This document shows positions 37,701 through 51,300 of a stretch of DNA of 64,000 nucleotides, one piece after another (the stretch's first letter is position 1; every line of letters starts with the position of its first letter). The translations under genes were made by a program, and so were the position numbers. This stretch comes from Distichodus sexfasciatus (Eukaryota; Chordata; Actinopteri; Characiformes; Distichodontidae), in contig JAVGVS010000004.1 in assembly GCA_032718565.1 (NCBI GenBank), positions 6,437,062 through 6,501,061 on the forward strand, written 5' to 3'. The notes below the pieces were generated by a model. That model was not told where the DNA came from and did not search any database. It saw only the letters and a program-made list of their open reading frames with translations.

Positions 37701-38997
37701 CCGTAGACTTTAATGGGTGAATTAATTTTGAACCACTTTATCCCCACTTTTCACCTAATTTCCCCCTTTTTCCTCTTTCTTCAGTGGGAAAAATTAAATG
37801 TTAAACTGCTTCCAAATTGTCGTTTTTGGGGGAAATTAATTTTAACTGCCTCTATTTAATCTGTTTTAAATGTTTCACCACATCAATTTTGCTACCTAGC
37901 TTTTTGCACAGTTTTTTAGCTTTGTTACTTTATTTATCATTTTTACCTTTTCCCCCAGTATATCCCTTTCTCATTTTTTCAGCACACAGGAATCACACAT
38001 TTTCGCCATCTAGTTTAGCTTGTTGCACACTGAATTTCTGGATTAAGTAGGATGATGTTGTTATTCATTTTATGCTATTCTCAGATGGACGCAGTGGTTT
38101 TTATCTCTTGGAAAATGTTTTATTTTCATATTTCATAACTGTATATTCCCAAGTAGATTTCTGGAGCTTGTACTAGTTTTACTCGACATTCCTCATGGGT
38201 ATCATGGAATATTTAAAAGATAAGGCCCAACAGGGAGTCACTCACCCAGTCTGCATTCTGCAGCTCATTCAGGTCCCGGTTTGGATCATCAGTCTCGTCT
38301 CCCTCCATCTTCCTCAAATTCTGACCAATCACAGACAAGAGACATTTTAGATCCAGAATATAGTGGCTCCAAGTCTTATCTTTATTCCGGGTCAATCGGA
38401 ATTTTCCTGAAAAGCCTAAAACAGATTAATGTTTTTTTTCCATTGATTCAGAACAGAGGCACAGTTACATAAGCTTCTAGACGATTTATTTCTTACAACA
38501 CAAAAAGGGAAAACAAGGAGCTTTTTATAGACAGGAGATTATTATTGCACTCAATGTGTTGGGTTTGGGTTTTGTTACTGTAGCGGGGAACAAGCTCAGC
38601 GAGCAGAAAGCTTCACCCGGCGTGGTCTGATTTAGAGGCCTCTGGCAGCTTCCTGGCCAGAACAATTAAAGCTGCCTCTTGACTCTGTGTGTGAGTTTGT
38701 TTGTGTGTGTCTCTGTGTGTTTGTATGTTTCTAGGAGGGCTTTGTGTATGCATGAGTGTGTATGTGTGTGTGCACCTGTATGTGTGTGCCTGGAAGTCTT
38801 GTATATGTTTCTTAGCGATGTGTTTGTATGCATGTGCATGCATACATGCATGCATCATGTGTGCTCGTGTGTGTATGTGTGTGCATGTCTGTGTCTATGT
38901 GAGTATGCATGTGTGTGTTTCTGTGTGTGTATGTATATATTACGTCCATATAGCCTCCCCAAAGTACATTAGTAGTGTGTGTGTGTGTGTGTGTGTG

Positions 38998-39028
<31 letters not shown>

Positions 39029-42000
39029 AAGCTTTTGTAGTGGCAGAAAAAGAAAACAGTAATATAAAACCACATGGGAAACAGACAGAGAGAGCAATAC
39101 ACACGAGAGACACATCTCATCTTTCACAGACACACACACACACACACACACACACTCCTTAGTTCTCTTTCTTGGATGACGTTCCCGATGTTCCGTTGAG
39201 ATTGACCTCATTCTACGGCCTCCAGCTTCTACACACACTAGATCTGTATTTAAGTCTGGTTCCGTTACAGTAAGATTTAATTACAGCTTTATGCAAATCT
39301 CTCACTTATAAACTGGATCAGTTTTCACACCAATCTGGTTAAAAAGCTCGATGATAAAATGCTATGATTATAACATCAGCAGCAAATCTACAGTAAATCT
39401 TTGCTCCAGACAATTATAGAAAAAGAATTTTGGGGCTTTGCAATGTGTCGTAGCTGCATTTTATGGTGTGGTGGGGTGAAATACAGAGCTCAGATTTCTG
39501 ATTCTGATGTAGATTTTTCAGTAACCCGTTTTGCTCACTGATGTGAATTTAAAAGTTACATTACATTACGTTGTAAAGTTAGCAATTCAGTCAAACTAAA
39601 ACTGTTTTAGTCAGCTACAGAAAACCATTACACATTTGTTCTAGGGGCCATTCAGTATGATAGTAGGGCTGCAACAACTTATCGATTAAAATCAATTATT
39701 AAAATAGTTGACCTTCTTTAATAATCGTTAATTAGGTCGTTATTATACATAAGTATGGTAGTTTACCGCTAATGTGAAGAATGATAAGCTAACCAAAGCC
39801 ACAGTGGCAGTAAAGCGCCATTAAGCTGGACGCCATTAAAGAAGAATAAAGTACGGTGGCCGAGAGAGCTCAACGCGCTGCAACTTCAGAAAACACATGC
39901 AAACAGCAAAAAGCGACAACAAATTAAAGAAAACAGCTCCATCAGTTTGGTTTGACAACACGAAGTGGCTGCAAATCGAGGCAGCGCTGCAGAAATTCTC
40001 ACAAGCACAATAAAACACACAAGCGCCTTGTAAATACCAAGATGCGCTGCAAATAGCAGGACCTGGCAAATGTTTCAGGGGACCTCAAAAAAGTGACGAA
40101 CCCATCTGCGTGATTATTTTGTTCAGTGAAAGCACCAGTCCAGAAACAGAGGTGTTGTCCGTGAACTAAAAAGGTGAGTGTTGTGGGAGTCTGAATAAAT
40201 TGTAAATATTATTTTTTCTCAATCTGTAATGAATTTTGCTTCATTAATGAAGCATTGCAGGAGAATTTTGTCATAGACTTTAAACGTTACATTTATTATC
40301 TCTCGTACAATAATAAAGCCTGGCATATACTTGCTGTTAACTACGTGCGTGCAAGTAGCGATCCGTGTCCTCACGTTGTTTCGCGTCGGTTTTGTGCTGC
40401 GATACTCAAAAATTAAGCGGGCAGTATCACGGAGGTGCAATACCTCGCGTAATTTATAGGGGTGTTCTTGAGATCACCACTCTAAAGTCAGAAAAGAATT
40501 CCCCATTTGCTGTGAATCTATTGGGTTTATAACATTTTATAATGTTAGAGTAAAAAATAAATACAGAAAAATACAAACAGACAGTTTGGTTTATTAAAAA
40601 ATGCTGGAAATAGTAAAATAGTAAAATAGTGAATAATGAAATAGTCCCCCCTTTTATCCGATTAATAATCGATTAATCGAAAAATAATTCAGCAGATTAA
40701 TCGATTAACAAAATAATCATTAGTTGCAGCCCTATATCATATATTAGGGTTTTTGAACCGGTGGTCCACAGTCCACCAGCCGGCAATACAGGTGGTCCGT
40801 GACATAATCCAGTTTCACTGCTGAAATCACTTATTATTTCCATTTTATTTATTTTTCAAGATGACAATTCCAGATGATTTTGGCATCTTTTTATGAATAA
40901 TACATTGCCGTTAATAAAGAGTAGTCCGCAGACTACTGCTTAGTCTGAATGGTAGTCCCTGGGACAGAAACGGTTGAAAAAACCTATGATATATCAACAT
41001 CAATTATCGTGCTAGTGTTAAGTTACTGAGTTAATAAAACATCATCTGAGTTGATCATCTAAGCCCAGTGGAGCAGTGGGCATGCTGGCATGAGCTCGAA
41101 TGAAGTTAAAATAATCCGCTTCTAAGGTTTGGGCACGGTGGTCGAGCAATCCAATCGGATTGGGCTCTGGACCAAGAGGTTGTGGGTTCAAATCCTACCT
41201 CCAGCTCAACCATAATTGGGTCTGTGAACCCCAAGATGCTCCCAGGGAAACTGTCCCTGAAATCAGGGACGGAAGTCGCTCTGGATAAGAACGTCTGCTA
41301 AATGCCGTAGATGTAATCTATATTATAATGAATATAGTCTAAATATGCAGTCTGGATGCAGCCCTTGGTTTCTTTTTATTTTGTTAGAAAGAAAATTGAC
41401 TATAGGTACGAGTGATGACATGTAGAAAATTGTTTTACAGCATCTATACAAGATAAAATAATGCAAAGACATAAAAACAGTTCATCTCTCAAGCTTTACA
41501 CATTGCCAGGAGCGTCATAAATTTCCATAAATAGCACTGAGTTGTGTGAAGAATTATTATTAATATCCCAGTTCCTTCTGCTCTGTCGGCTGCTTATAGA
41601 CTATTTGTCAACATTAAAATGAAAGCAGAGCCGCTTTCAGCAGATGATGCCCTTTTAGCAGGTTGTAGGTCATGGCAACATATAAGGTCAATACATGAAG
41701 AAATCATTACGTCCATAAACAATTGTTGATTCAACCAATAGTAAAAAAGCTAAATTAAAGCCTTTTTCAATTTCACGGTATAGCTGCTCACCTCTTGCTC
41801 GGGATCTTGTCCAGGAAGGTTAGGGCTCCATGAATCTCTGACATAAGGGCTGACACGGCCTGGTAGTGGTCGAGGGCTTCCTCTCTAGCCTCAGAAGGTG
41901 AGACGTGCACAACTACGGAAAATAGGAGTGCAACAATACTTTGATCTATTTTTTCTGTTTTAACTGTCATTAGGAAGAATTTGTTCCTAAAACCCACTTA

Positions 42001-42235
42001 CGCAGTTTTTACTTATCAAGACAATCATCAGTGTTTTCTTATTTGAGATGTGCTTTTAGGTGAGAACAGAATGTACAAATGGTGAAGGTCACTCTTACCC
42101 ATATTTTATTGCATGCGTGTTTGTGCAAAATATCAGCTTATTGAGGATTATTTCTTTAGTTGTACAGTTGGATAATATTATACTATTCGGTATTCTTAAG
42201 AAATGCAATATATACAGTATATACCCATATGTATG

Positions 42236-42332
<97 letters not shown>

Positions 42333-45300
42333 CTTTATATTGAAATGTTTTTGAGCTTAGTAATAAAAATGATATTTTAGTTGCGTTTTGTGACTGTGTT
42401 AAATCAGCATATGATATTGTCTCATATTGATCACTGGCTTAAATTAAAATTGTAGCATAGCAGAGTTTGATATCAGCAGACATCAATTCACATCTGTTGA
42501 ACTGATATAATATTGTATTGTGATTATACTTGTAACTAACACCCCTAAAATAACTAACACTGCATTTTTTCTGTTACAAATATTGCAATATAAAAATATT
42601 ACTTGATTGATTCTTTGCTAAGAATGATTCTAGAAAGGTGGGAGTGCATCTGCATATAAATTAAAAAGAATAATAATAAAACTCAAATCAAATTAAATAA
42701 TGTTACATCAGACAGAATTCTCTTGTAAATTAAACATAGTACGTTTTTCCTTTTGTATTAAGCAGCAAAAAAAAAAACAGTGAAAAATAAGTCATTTAAC
42801 TAATACAGTGTATTAGGGCCATTGTAGATATAAAATAATTGGATGTCTTAATTCTGAGAAAATAGTCTGTAATTTCGAGATTCATAAATTTACAAGAAAA
42901 AACTCTGACAAAAAAACTGACATTGTAAATGAATAAATCCTTGATCCTTGATTAGTAATACTGAGTATTGACCCTGAAAAAACACATATCATTCGATCTC
43001 TAATTCATATGTATCAAGGCCATAAAATCTGGCATCTTACTGTTGGGGAAAAAAATGTTAGTGGGTCTGTAAGTGTCCTAGTTTCTGTTCAGTGAACAGA
43101 CGGTGTGTGAGTCACTTCTCTCTGCTGGATTCTGGCCGCTGAATGACTGCTTTGGCAGTTTTCACTTCATTAGCACAACACCGCAGCCCAGATTACACAC
43201 AAAACCCTACTGCCTCCCTACATTCACCGTCATCCTCTGGTGATCATGTTTGTGTTGCAGAATTACAGAATCAATCTTGGAAGGTTGTGAACCGATAACA
43301 CAAAGTCAAAGTTCATTTGTACACCGAAATTTGTGAACTAATTATAGAAAGGCAACAAGTGAAAGTAACATATTACTAGTAACAGAAAACAAACACAGGT
43401 GCAGAGGCAGACTGGACAGAGTTATGTGACAACAGGCTGTAGGGGACAGTACATGAACACACACTGGGGAAAGTATTAACAGAATTCTTTTTAAAATATT
43501 AACAACATTTTAAAATTATTGAAATAATCATCATGAGCAAGATTATGTCATGAGGTTCTGGATAACAATTTCAATTAATTTTTCATTAACTGCCCAGCCC
43601 TACACATAACTTTAACCCTGTTCTGTATGGGTGTGTGTGCATCTCAGAGCAAAATGCTGAACACATTCTCAGATTAGTCAGACAGAGTGTTATCCCGAGA
43701 GACAGAGATGAAGGGATCAGGACAGAAAGGTCATGTGGGTTCGGGTGTGCAAGTGAGTCTCGTACCGTCAGAGTGCTGACGTGAGCCCACAACACACACC
43801 TCAGCGCTTTTAACTCTCTGACAACTACAGCAACTGACCAAACTGCCCTGCACTGCTCCAGTGTTATGTCATATATCACCCCTGCCCCCCAAATCGTAAC
43901 AGATATTATGTGGCATCAGCAGACGTCGAATTGCTGTCCTTTGAATAGATATAATATCATACAATACTATGATGAATCTTTATAGCCCTAGATGAAGTGG
44001 ACGGTGCAATATTTTTTAGAGAAAAAGTAAATGATTCTAAAATGATTGAGCTGGTTTTGTATGGGACTGCAAAAAAATAAAACAATTTAAAAAATGTTTT
44101 TGAACCATCCATTCTTGAATCTGTAAATCAGACTCCTACTTCATTATTTTACAGATTAGTCACGGGCAAGATTTCCTTGGGCAAGTTTTCTCAAAGGAAA
44201 AACGGGTAATACGTAAATCGCTTTGCTAATGGAGCACATTACAACAGTATTAAAGTATTAAGGCCAGTGTAGATATAAAGCTAATTGGAATTGAGGGAGG
44301 AGGCAAAATTCAGAGAGAAAAAGGCAGAAATGCCATTGTGAGTTTACACAGAATTTACTTAGATGTTCTTGGCCCTTAATAAATAATAATCTGTATCAAT
44401 AGCTTCCCTGAAAAAAACATATCAGATGACCACAACTTAGACCATAAAATCTGGTTTATTCTTATTGAAAAAAGATGTGTCCTAAGTGTCACTTCTTTCT
44501 GCTGGATTCTAGCCACTGGACGAAAGCATTTTCACGTCATTTCTGTTATAGAAACGTAATCATAGTGATAATAGAAAAATAGTATTAATAACATTAATAT
44601 TATAGAGAACTAATAAGTAATGAGTAATACATTGCCATTATAAAAGGTAATGTAAAACATTAACACTAACAGTAAATTCTTGGAAAAGTAACTGTAACAT
44701 ATTAATGTTATAGAAACATAAGTTATAGTAATATATAACTGTATTAATAATAATATTATGTAAATAACAGCAATGATAAAAGTAATACACACAAAAGTTA
44801 TAGAAAGGTAATAATAGTGACAGTGCTATTACAGAAAAATAATAAATAATAGTTATACAACTATTACAGTTATACTGTAGTGATCATAATATTGTGATGA
44901 TAATAGTAGTGATAATAGTGATACACTACTGTTATAGTGAATGTTGTGTAATATAATACTGCTACAGAAAGGTAAAAAATTTAGATGGAAGTGCAGTTTT
45001 AGTGCCTTGTGCACATTGTTCAGTTTTCCCTTCAAAGGCAAATATCTCAAAACTAATCAGCAACACAAAGAAAGAGAGATGAAGTAAACACTCCAACACC
45101 GGACAATCATGCGAGTGACATCTTAAAGTCAAACGTGCTACATACTGTGACGTCTGGCTGTTACTGGTTTTGTACAACGCTATATCATATAATGTAATGT
45201 ATATAATGTAGCGTAATGTAATATAATATAATATAAATATATATAATGTTGTGTAATTAAAAAATGTAAGAAAAGATCTATATACAAAGTGTAGAGCAAT

Positions 45301-48300
45301 GTAAGACAACAATATATAGATATACAAAATGAGTAACAGAGATGAAGGGATCGGCACAAAAATGTGATGTGGGCCTGAGACAGATTATATAACATAACAC
45401 TGGGGCAGCGCCGGGGCAGTACGGTGTGAGAGCCTGTGTGTAAGAAAGGCACCTTGAGAATGTCACGGTAACGCTGCATTCCTCCTCTGTGGCCGAACCC
45501 GCCCTCCTCCTCCTCCTCCTCCTCCTCTTCCCCTGCAGCATCGTAGCCTTCGTCAGGGCAGGGGTCAGGTTCAGCGTCGGGACAGGGATCAACCACGTTT
45601 GTCATGAGGTCAATCAGCTGCTCAAGTGGGGGACTGAGCTCCCGCTCCTCGTTCTCCTTTAGGCCATAATCCAGAGCCTTGTAGATCATGATGCCCAGAG
45701 ACTCGATCACCTGGCACACACACACACAAAGACACATGATCAAATGTACTACTTAATGAATGGTGCATTAACAACAATAATGTCTTGTTCTAGGACAAAT
45801 TAGGTCAGATTAAGACAGATTTCAATACACTGTAATCCTCCAGAGAGTAAATAAGAGTTAGGTTTGTACAATGGGTTGTAATCCACACATTCACACTGAT
45901 ACACAAACACAGCACGACAAAGTATGAGAGATAAACTGACAGAGACAGGTCATGGCAGGTGCATGAGAGAGAGAGAGAGAGAGAGAACAAGGCACTGAGA
46001 GAGTGCACCGCTGAGAGTGAGACAGTCGGCTACACTGACTTAGTTTACACTGCAGGTCTTGATGCTCAATTCTGATTTGTTGCCTATATCTGATTTTTTT
46101 GACCTTCTGTTTACACGTTTTTTTTAATTGTGACCCATATCCGATTCGCTTGTTACACGACGTCATTAAACCGTGATGAAGTACTAAATTGTCGCAGTTT
46201 TAATGACGTACAGAACGCAATGCCTAGGAAAATCCCATCTGCCTGTTTACATGACAGTCGCACTGCCACATATCTGATTTATTTCCACATATGAACGAGG
46301 CCTGAAACTGATCTCAAAATATCTGAATGCATGCGTTTTTTTCCTGTTTACACTGTCATGGAACAGATCCGATCTGTGTCACATATGAGCAAAAAATCGG
46401 AATTGGGTCACATTTAACTGACAGTGTAAACGAGGCCTTAGATAGATCAGTACAGTCCCATTTCCGAGTCTAGGTCCCACTCAAGGTTTCTTCCTACTAG
46501 AGGCAGTTTTTCCTTGCCACTGTCGCCTCAGGCTTGCTTGTTGGGGGGTTTAGGCCGGTTATATGTAAAGTGCTTTGTGACAATGACTGTTGTTAAGAGC
46601 GCTATATAAATAAATTTGAATTGAATTGAATTGAATTGAATTTGAATTTAAAAATCCAAAATCTTCCATTAATTTCCTATTGACTGGTGTGACAGCAGGT
46701 CAAAGGAAAACAGGAGTTCCAGGCAGATTTTCTTCTCTATCACTACAGGGTCACGGAAAAGAGCAGAGCTGCTCCTAATGCCATCCCTCTTCTCTGTGGG
46801 AGGGGATAGGAGTTGGGGGCTGTAATTGCTCTCTAAATGTCACCAGCTGGTGATGTGAGAGGGCAGTGGGGGAATGGGATGGCATTTCCATACGGATCAG
46901 TCTTGTTGAGAGCCGAGGTCACAGCAGAAACACGACAGGAAAAGAAAGAGGTGAAAGATGAATCAAATTGTGTAAAGTTGATGACATTATTTATCTGATT
47001 AGTGATTAATTTATTATGACTACAGTAAACACACTGAGACCAGAGAGAGAGAGAGAGAGTGAGAAATAGAGAAGGAAAAAGAGAAAGAGAAAGACAGATA
47101 GAGAAGAAAGATGACGAGAGAGAAATAAAGACACAGATAAAGATAGAGAGATACTCAGACAGAATGGCAGTAAGACAGTAAAAAAGAGAAAGACAGAGAG
47201 AGATCAAAACTTCTACTTTCATTTTTATATATTTTTTGGAAATATGTATATTAAATGTAATCACTGAATTAAATCCTCATAAAAGTTTCTCCATTTTTAT
47301 TTAGACTGATTTACAAATATCTCATGAATATGGAAATATGTTTAGCAGCAAACTATGCAGTGACAACACAATATTAAAGCATACTGATTTAAATTATTGT
47401 TAATTGTTATAAATGCATCCAATTTATCTGCAATTTGCTTAAATCGGCCGATAACATTGTCACACCGATGTATCGGTCAAACCCTAGTTAGCTGCACTGA
47501 AATCATGAACCCAGTAACCAAAAAAAGACCAAACCCAGCTTTGTCTTTTTCTTGGCTGACAGTGATGGTTGTAAGGAAGGTGAACGTCACTCACCGAGAC
47601 TGTGGAGGGCACTGGCACGTCTTTACCTGCACAGAGAGAAGGACAAAAAGACTGTCATGGCTGAGAGAGAGAAAAAGAGCATGACAGAACAGATTAAGAG
47701 ACTGTTACACAAGTGACAGAACTAGAGTTCTTATGTAAAAGAATATACTAAGTCCCTGTCTGCTTACGAAGCAATGCTGCAAAAACCTGGATTAAATGGG
47801 TCTGAAACCCCCCAATTTAGCCTCAGCTTTTGCAAGCTAAATCTTTAAACTGGGTGTGGAGTGTGATAGGGGTGTAAATGCCAAGTTTCATCCCGATACA
47901 ATATTATAACAATTCAGTGGACAATGTCCAATTTGACGTCTGCTGATATGACGAAGTTTGATACAATACAATTTTGGAGCCAGTGATCAATATGAGACAA
48001 TATAATATGCTGATTTAATACAGTCACTTGCATTCATATCAAATCACACTCACTAACATATCTGACCCAATCTGCCGTAATGAGTCAGAAGTCGGCGTTC
48101 TATTTATTTCGATACCGGCAGATTATGTTGAAAAACATCACAAAAATTGCGATTTTTCTCTTTTGGAGACCAGATTAATTTTGAAGACCTTTTCTTTCAT
48201 ATAAGACCAAAAAAGAAAAATTGATATTTTTGATGTTTGTCAACATAATCGGCCCGTATCTAAATAAATAGAACGCCGACTTCCGACTCATTACGGCAGA

Positions 48301-51300
48301 TCGGGTCACATATCATTTAACATTTCATTCCTGAGCTCAACTAGACATTGAAAGGAATGAAAATAGATCTCTTGTTCAATATAAAGTGATGTTATGTTTA
48401 GCTCCACCGCCTCACAGTGAGAGGGTCTTGGGTTCGATCGCCGGGTTGGCCCTATGGCCTTTCTGTGTGGGGTTTGCATGCTCTCCCCGTTTGGGCAACA
48501 TTTGCCAAAGTCATGGGCAAAGCTACAGAGCTACCTTTATATTGACTAATTGTGTATTAGGATTGTTGTGTTTACTGCCATAAACACTAAAACATGATCA
48601 ATCAGCAATGACTGGTGAAGAAAATAACTTTCTCACAACTTTTCCGCCACCTTCCTTATAACAGATTATATCTGAGTTTGTGGAGTTCACCAAGTTAAAC
48701 TCAATTATTAACAAAAAATCCCCCAATATACAGTTACACAAGCACAAAAGAATAATTACATGGAATGCGGAACTGAGCGTTCACCGATACAAGACACACC
48801 CAAACACACAACCCACATCATATTACTTTTTCTTGGTGTCACATTAGCAGTGCAGCATTGCAAAACCAAACCACCCACCAAAGTAGATTCATTGTATGTG
48901 GCAAAGAACATGACAAACTTCATCCTGATTCAGAATATCCTACAGCAGTGAAATTAGAAAAACAGAGAAAATGGTATAAAGTTTTTCAAGATATCAAGAA
49001 GTAGCATTCCAAAGTCTGGAAGTTGTTGCTTACTGAAAATTCAGATGTCGTTGCGGTTTTAGCCCTATTTCTTTACCTTCCAATGTGCCACATTGTTCAG
49101 TTTTCCCTTCAAAGGCAAATATCTCACAGCTAATCAGCTGAGATGAAGGAAACGTTCCAACAGTGGATTTTCATGTCAGCTTCATAAGCTGTGACGTCTG
49201 GCTGCTGGTGGTTTTGTACAATATTAATAAAATATAATGTTTATAATGTAACGTAATGCAAATTAACACTAGAACGGCTGACTGCGTCAATTGCCATTCT
49301 AGGTATATACTGCTGTAACATACCCATTTCACCAGCAATTTAGTTTGTGTTTTGTTCAAGAATGAAAAAAATAAAAGTCAGATTTTTTCAGGTTTTGGAG
49401 CAAGAACTTCAATGAGAAGTAGCAGTGATTTTGTTTGATTTGCGTCAGTTGACGCAGTCAGCCGTTCTTGTGCTAATATAAATGTCTATAATGTTGTGTA
49501 ATACAACAGAATGTAAGTTGTATATCTGTAAATATCTACAGTATGTACATAGTGTAGAGCAATGTAAGATAATACTATATACATATACAAAATGCTCTGG
49601 AATGTTAAGTATGTTTATATGTGTAGAATGTATGCTATAAAATGTAATGAAAAATAATGTAATGTAATCTAAATACATACAATGCTCCATAGTGTAATGT
49701 ACATGTGTATAATGATGTGTAATGTAATGCATTTGTGCATATTATGTGGTGTAACTGAATATAAATGCAATGTACATATGCGGATAGAGTTGAGTAATGC
49801 AATGTACTGTATTTGTGTGTGTGTGTGTGTGTGTATAAATATATAATGCAGAATAATACATACTGCAACATTTATATGTATATGAAAGATTATAGAGCAA
49901 TGTTAGTGTAAACATTGTATAATGCAAAATAACAGCTCTTTTCTCCAAAAACACACGTGACCTCGTACATCTTCAACGCGCTTCGTTGTCATGGCGTCCG
50001 TCTCGGGCCACGTCAGCGCGCAGCATCACAACCCCGATACGGTTCTTAACGCACCGACACCAGACAAACGGAGCGCAGCGCACCGAAAACGCAACGCGCG
50101 CGTTATGTAACAGCCTCCGGTAGATGTAAACAAACAAATCGGTCCCAGACGCATTTTGCGCGCATTAATTATACATGAACCACTACACTAATAAAAAACA
50201 CTCGAACTGATGCAGTGCAACGGAGACAGGTATAGTCTTGCTACATCGATTCAAAACCCCGTGTCTATTGGACTCGATAGCCTATATAAACATATGAATC
50301 ATTCTTCATGATACTGCTTCATTAAGTCATATTACGACATAATGAAGTATTATTCAGATTGCTCAGTTTTGTTTTAATATGTACTCCATATTGTATTTCT
50401 TTCTGAATTGTGAAAGCACCTTTACTGCAAGACAAAATTGAAAGTAGACATATAGGAACATAGCCATAACAACATGTGATGCTGGTGGATGTGATTCTGG
50501 AGGTCTGTACTGCTAAAGGATGCTGAATGTTTGTGATGCCTGAGGATGTGTTGTTGGAAGTTTGCGATGCAGGTTAATGTGATGGTGGAGGTTTGTGATG
50601 CTGGGGTGGGGGTGCGATTTTGGAGGTTTGTGATGATGGAGGTTGTGATTCTGGAGGATGTGATGTTGGAAGTTTGTGATGCTGGTGAATGTAATGAAGG
50701 TTTGTGATGCCAGGGTATGAATTTGGAGGTTGTGATTCTGGATGTCTATAATGCTGAAGGATGTGATTCTAATAGTTTGTGATACTAGATGTTTGTGATG
50801 CTGGAGGATATGATTGTGGAGGTTTGTGATGCTGGTGAATATGATGGAGCTTTGTGATGCTGGATGATGTGACTGTCGAGGGTTGTGATGCTGGAGGATG
50901 TGATTGTGGGGGTCTGTGGTGATGGAAAAAACGTGATGCTGGAGGTATGTAATGCTGAAGCATGGCATTTTGAAAGGCTGTGATGCTGAAAGACGTTGTG
51001 ATGTCCGTGTTTACCTGCAGGTGTCCCGCTGCGCAGGTGCACGGTTCCGTCCCGGTGAATCTTCACGTCTCCAGGTCCTTCAATGATCCCGGTACATCCA
51101 CCAGCACCGGAACCGTCGGTACCGGAGCCGAATCGGTCCCGGGCTAGCGCGCGGCAGCTCTGGTAGCACACGGCCCAGGCCTGCTCTTCATTAATAGGCT
51201 GCTTGTACAGCGCCAGAATCTCCTCCAGCGAGAGCCCTTCCTCGTTCTCGTCCTCGTCCTGCTCCGGTTCCGGACCGGGAGCGCGCGGCGGGGGGCCCGC

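Noticed and set aside
50513..50968. 151-residue frame of [17 protein letters not shown] repeats
   Set aside because: Antisense of the intron minisatellite; no start context or conservation.
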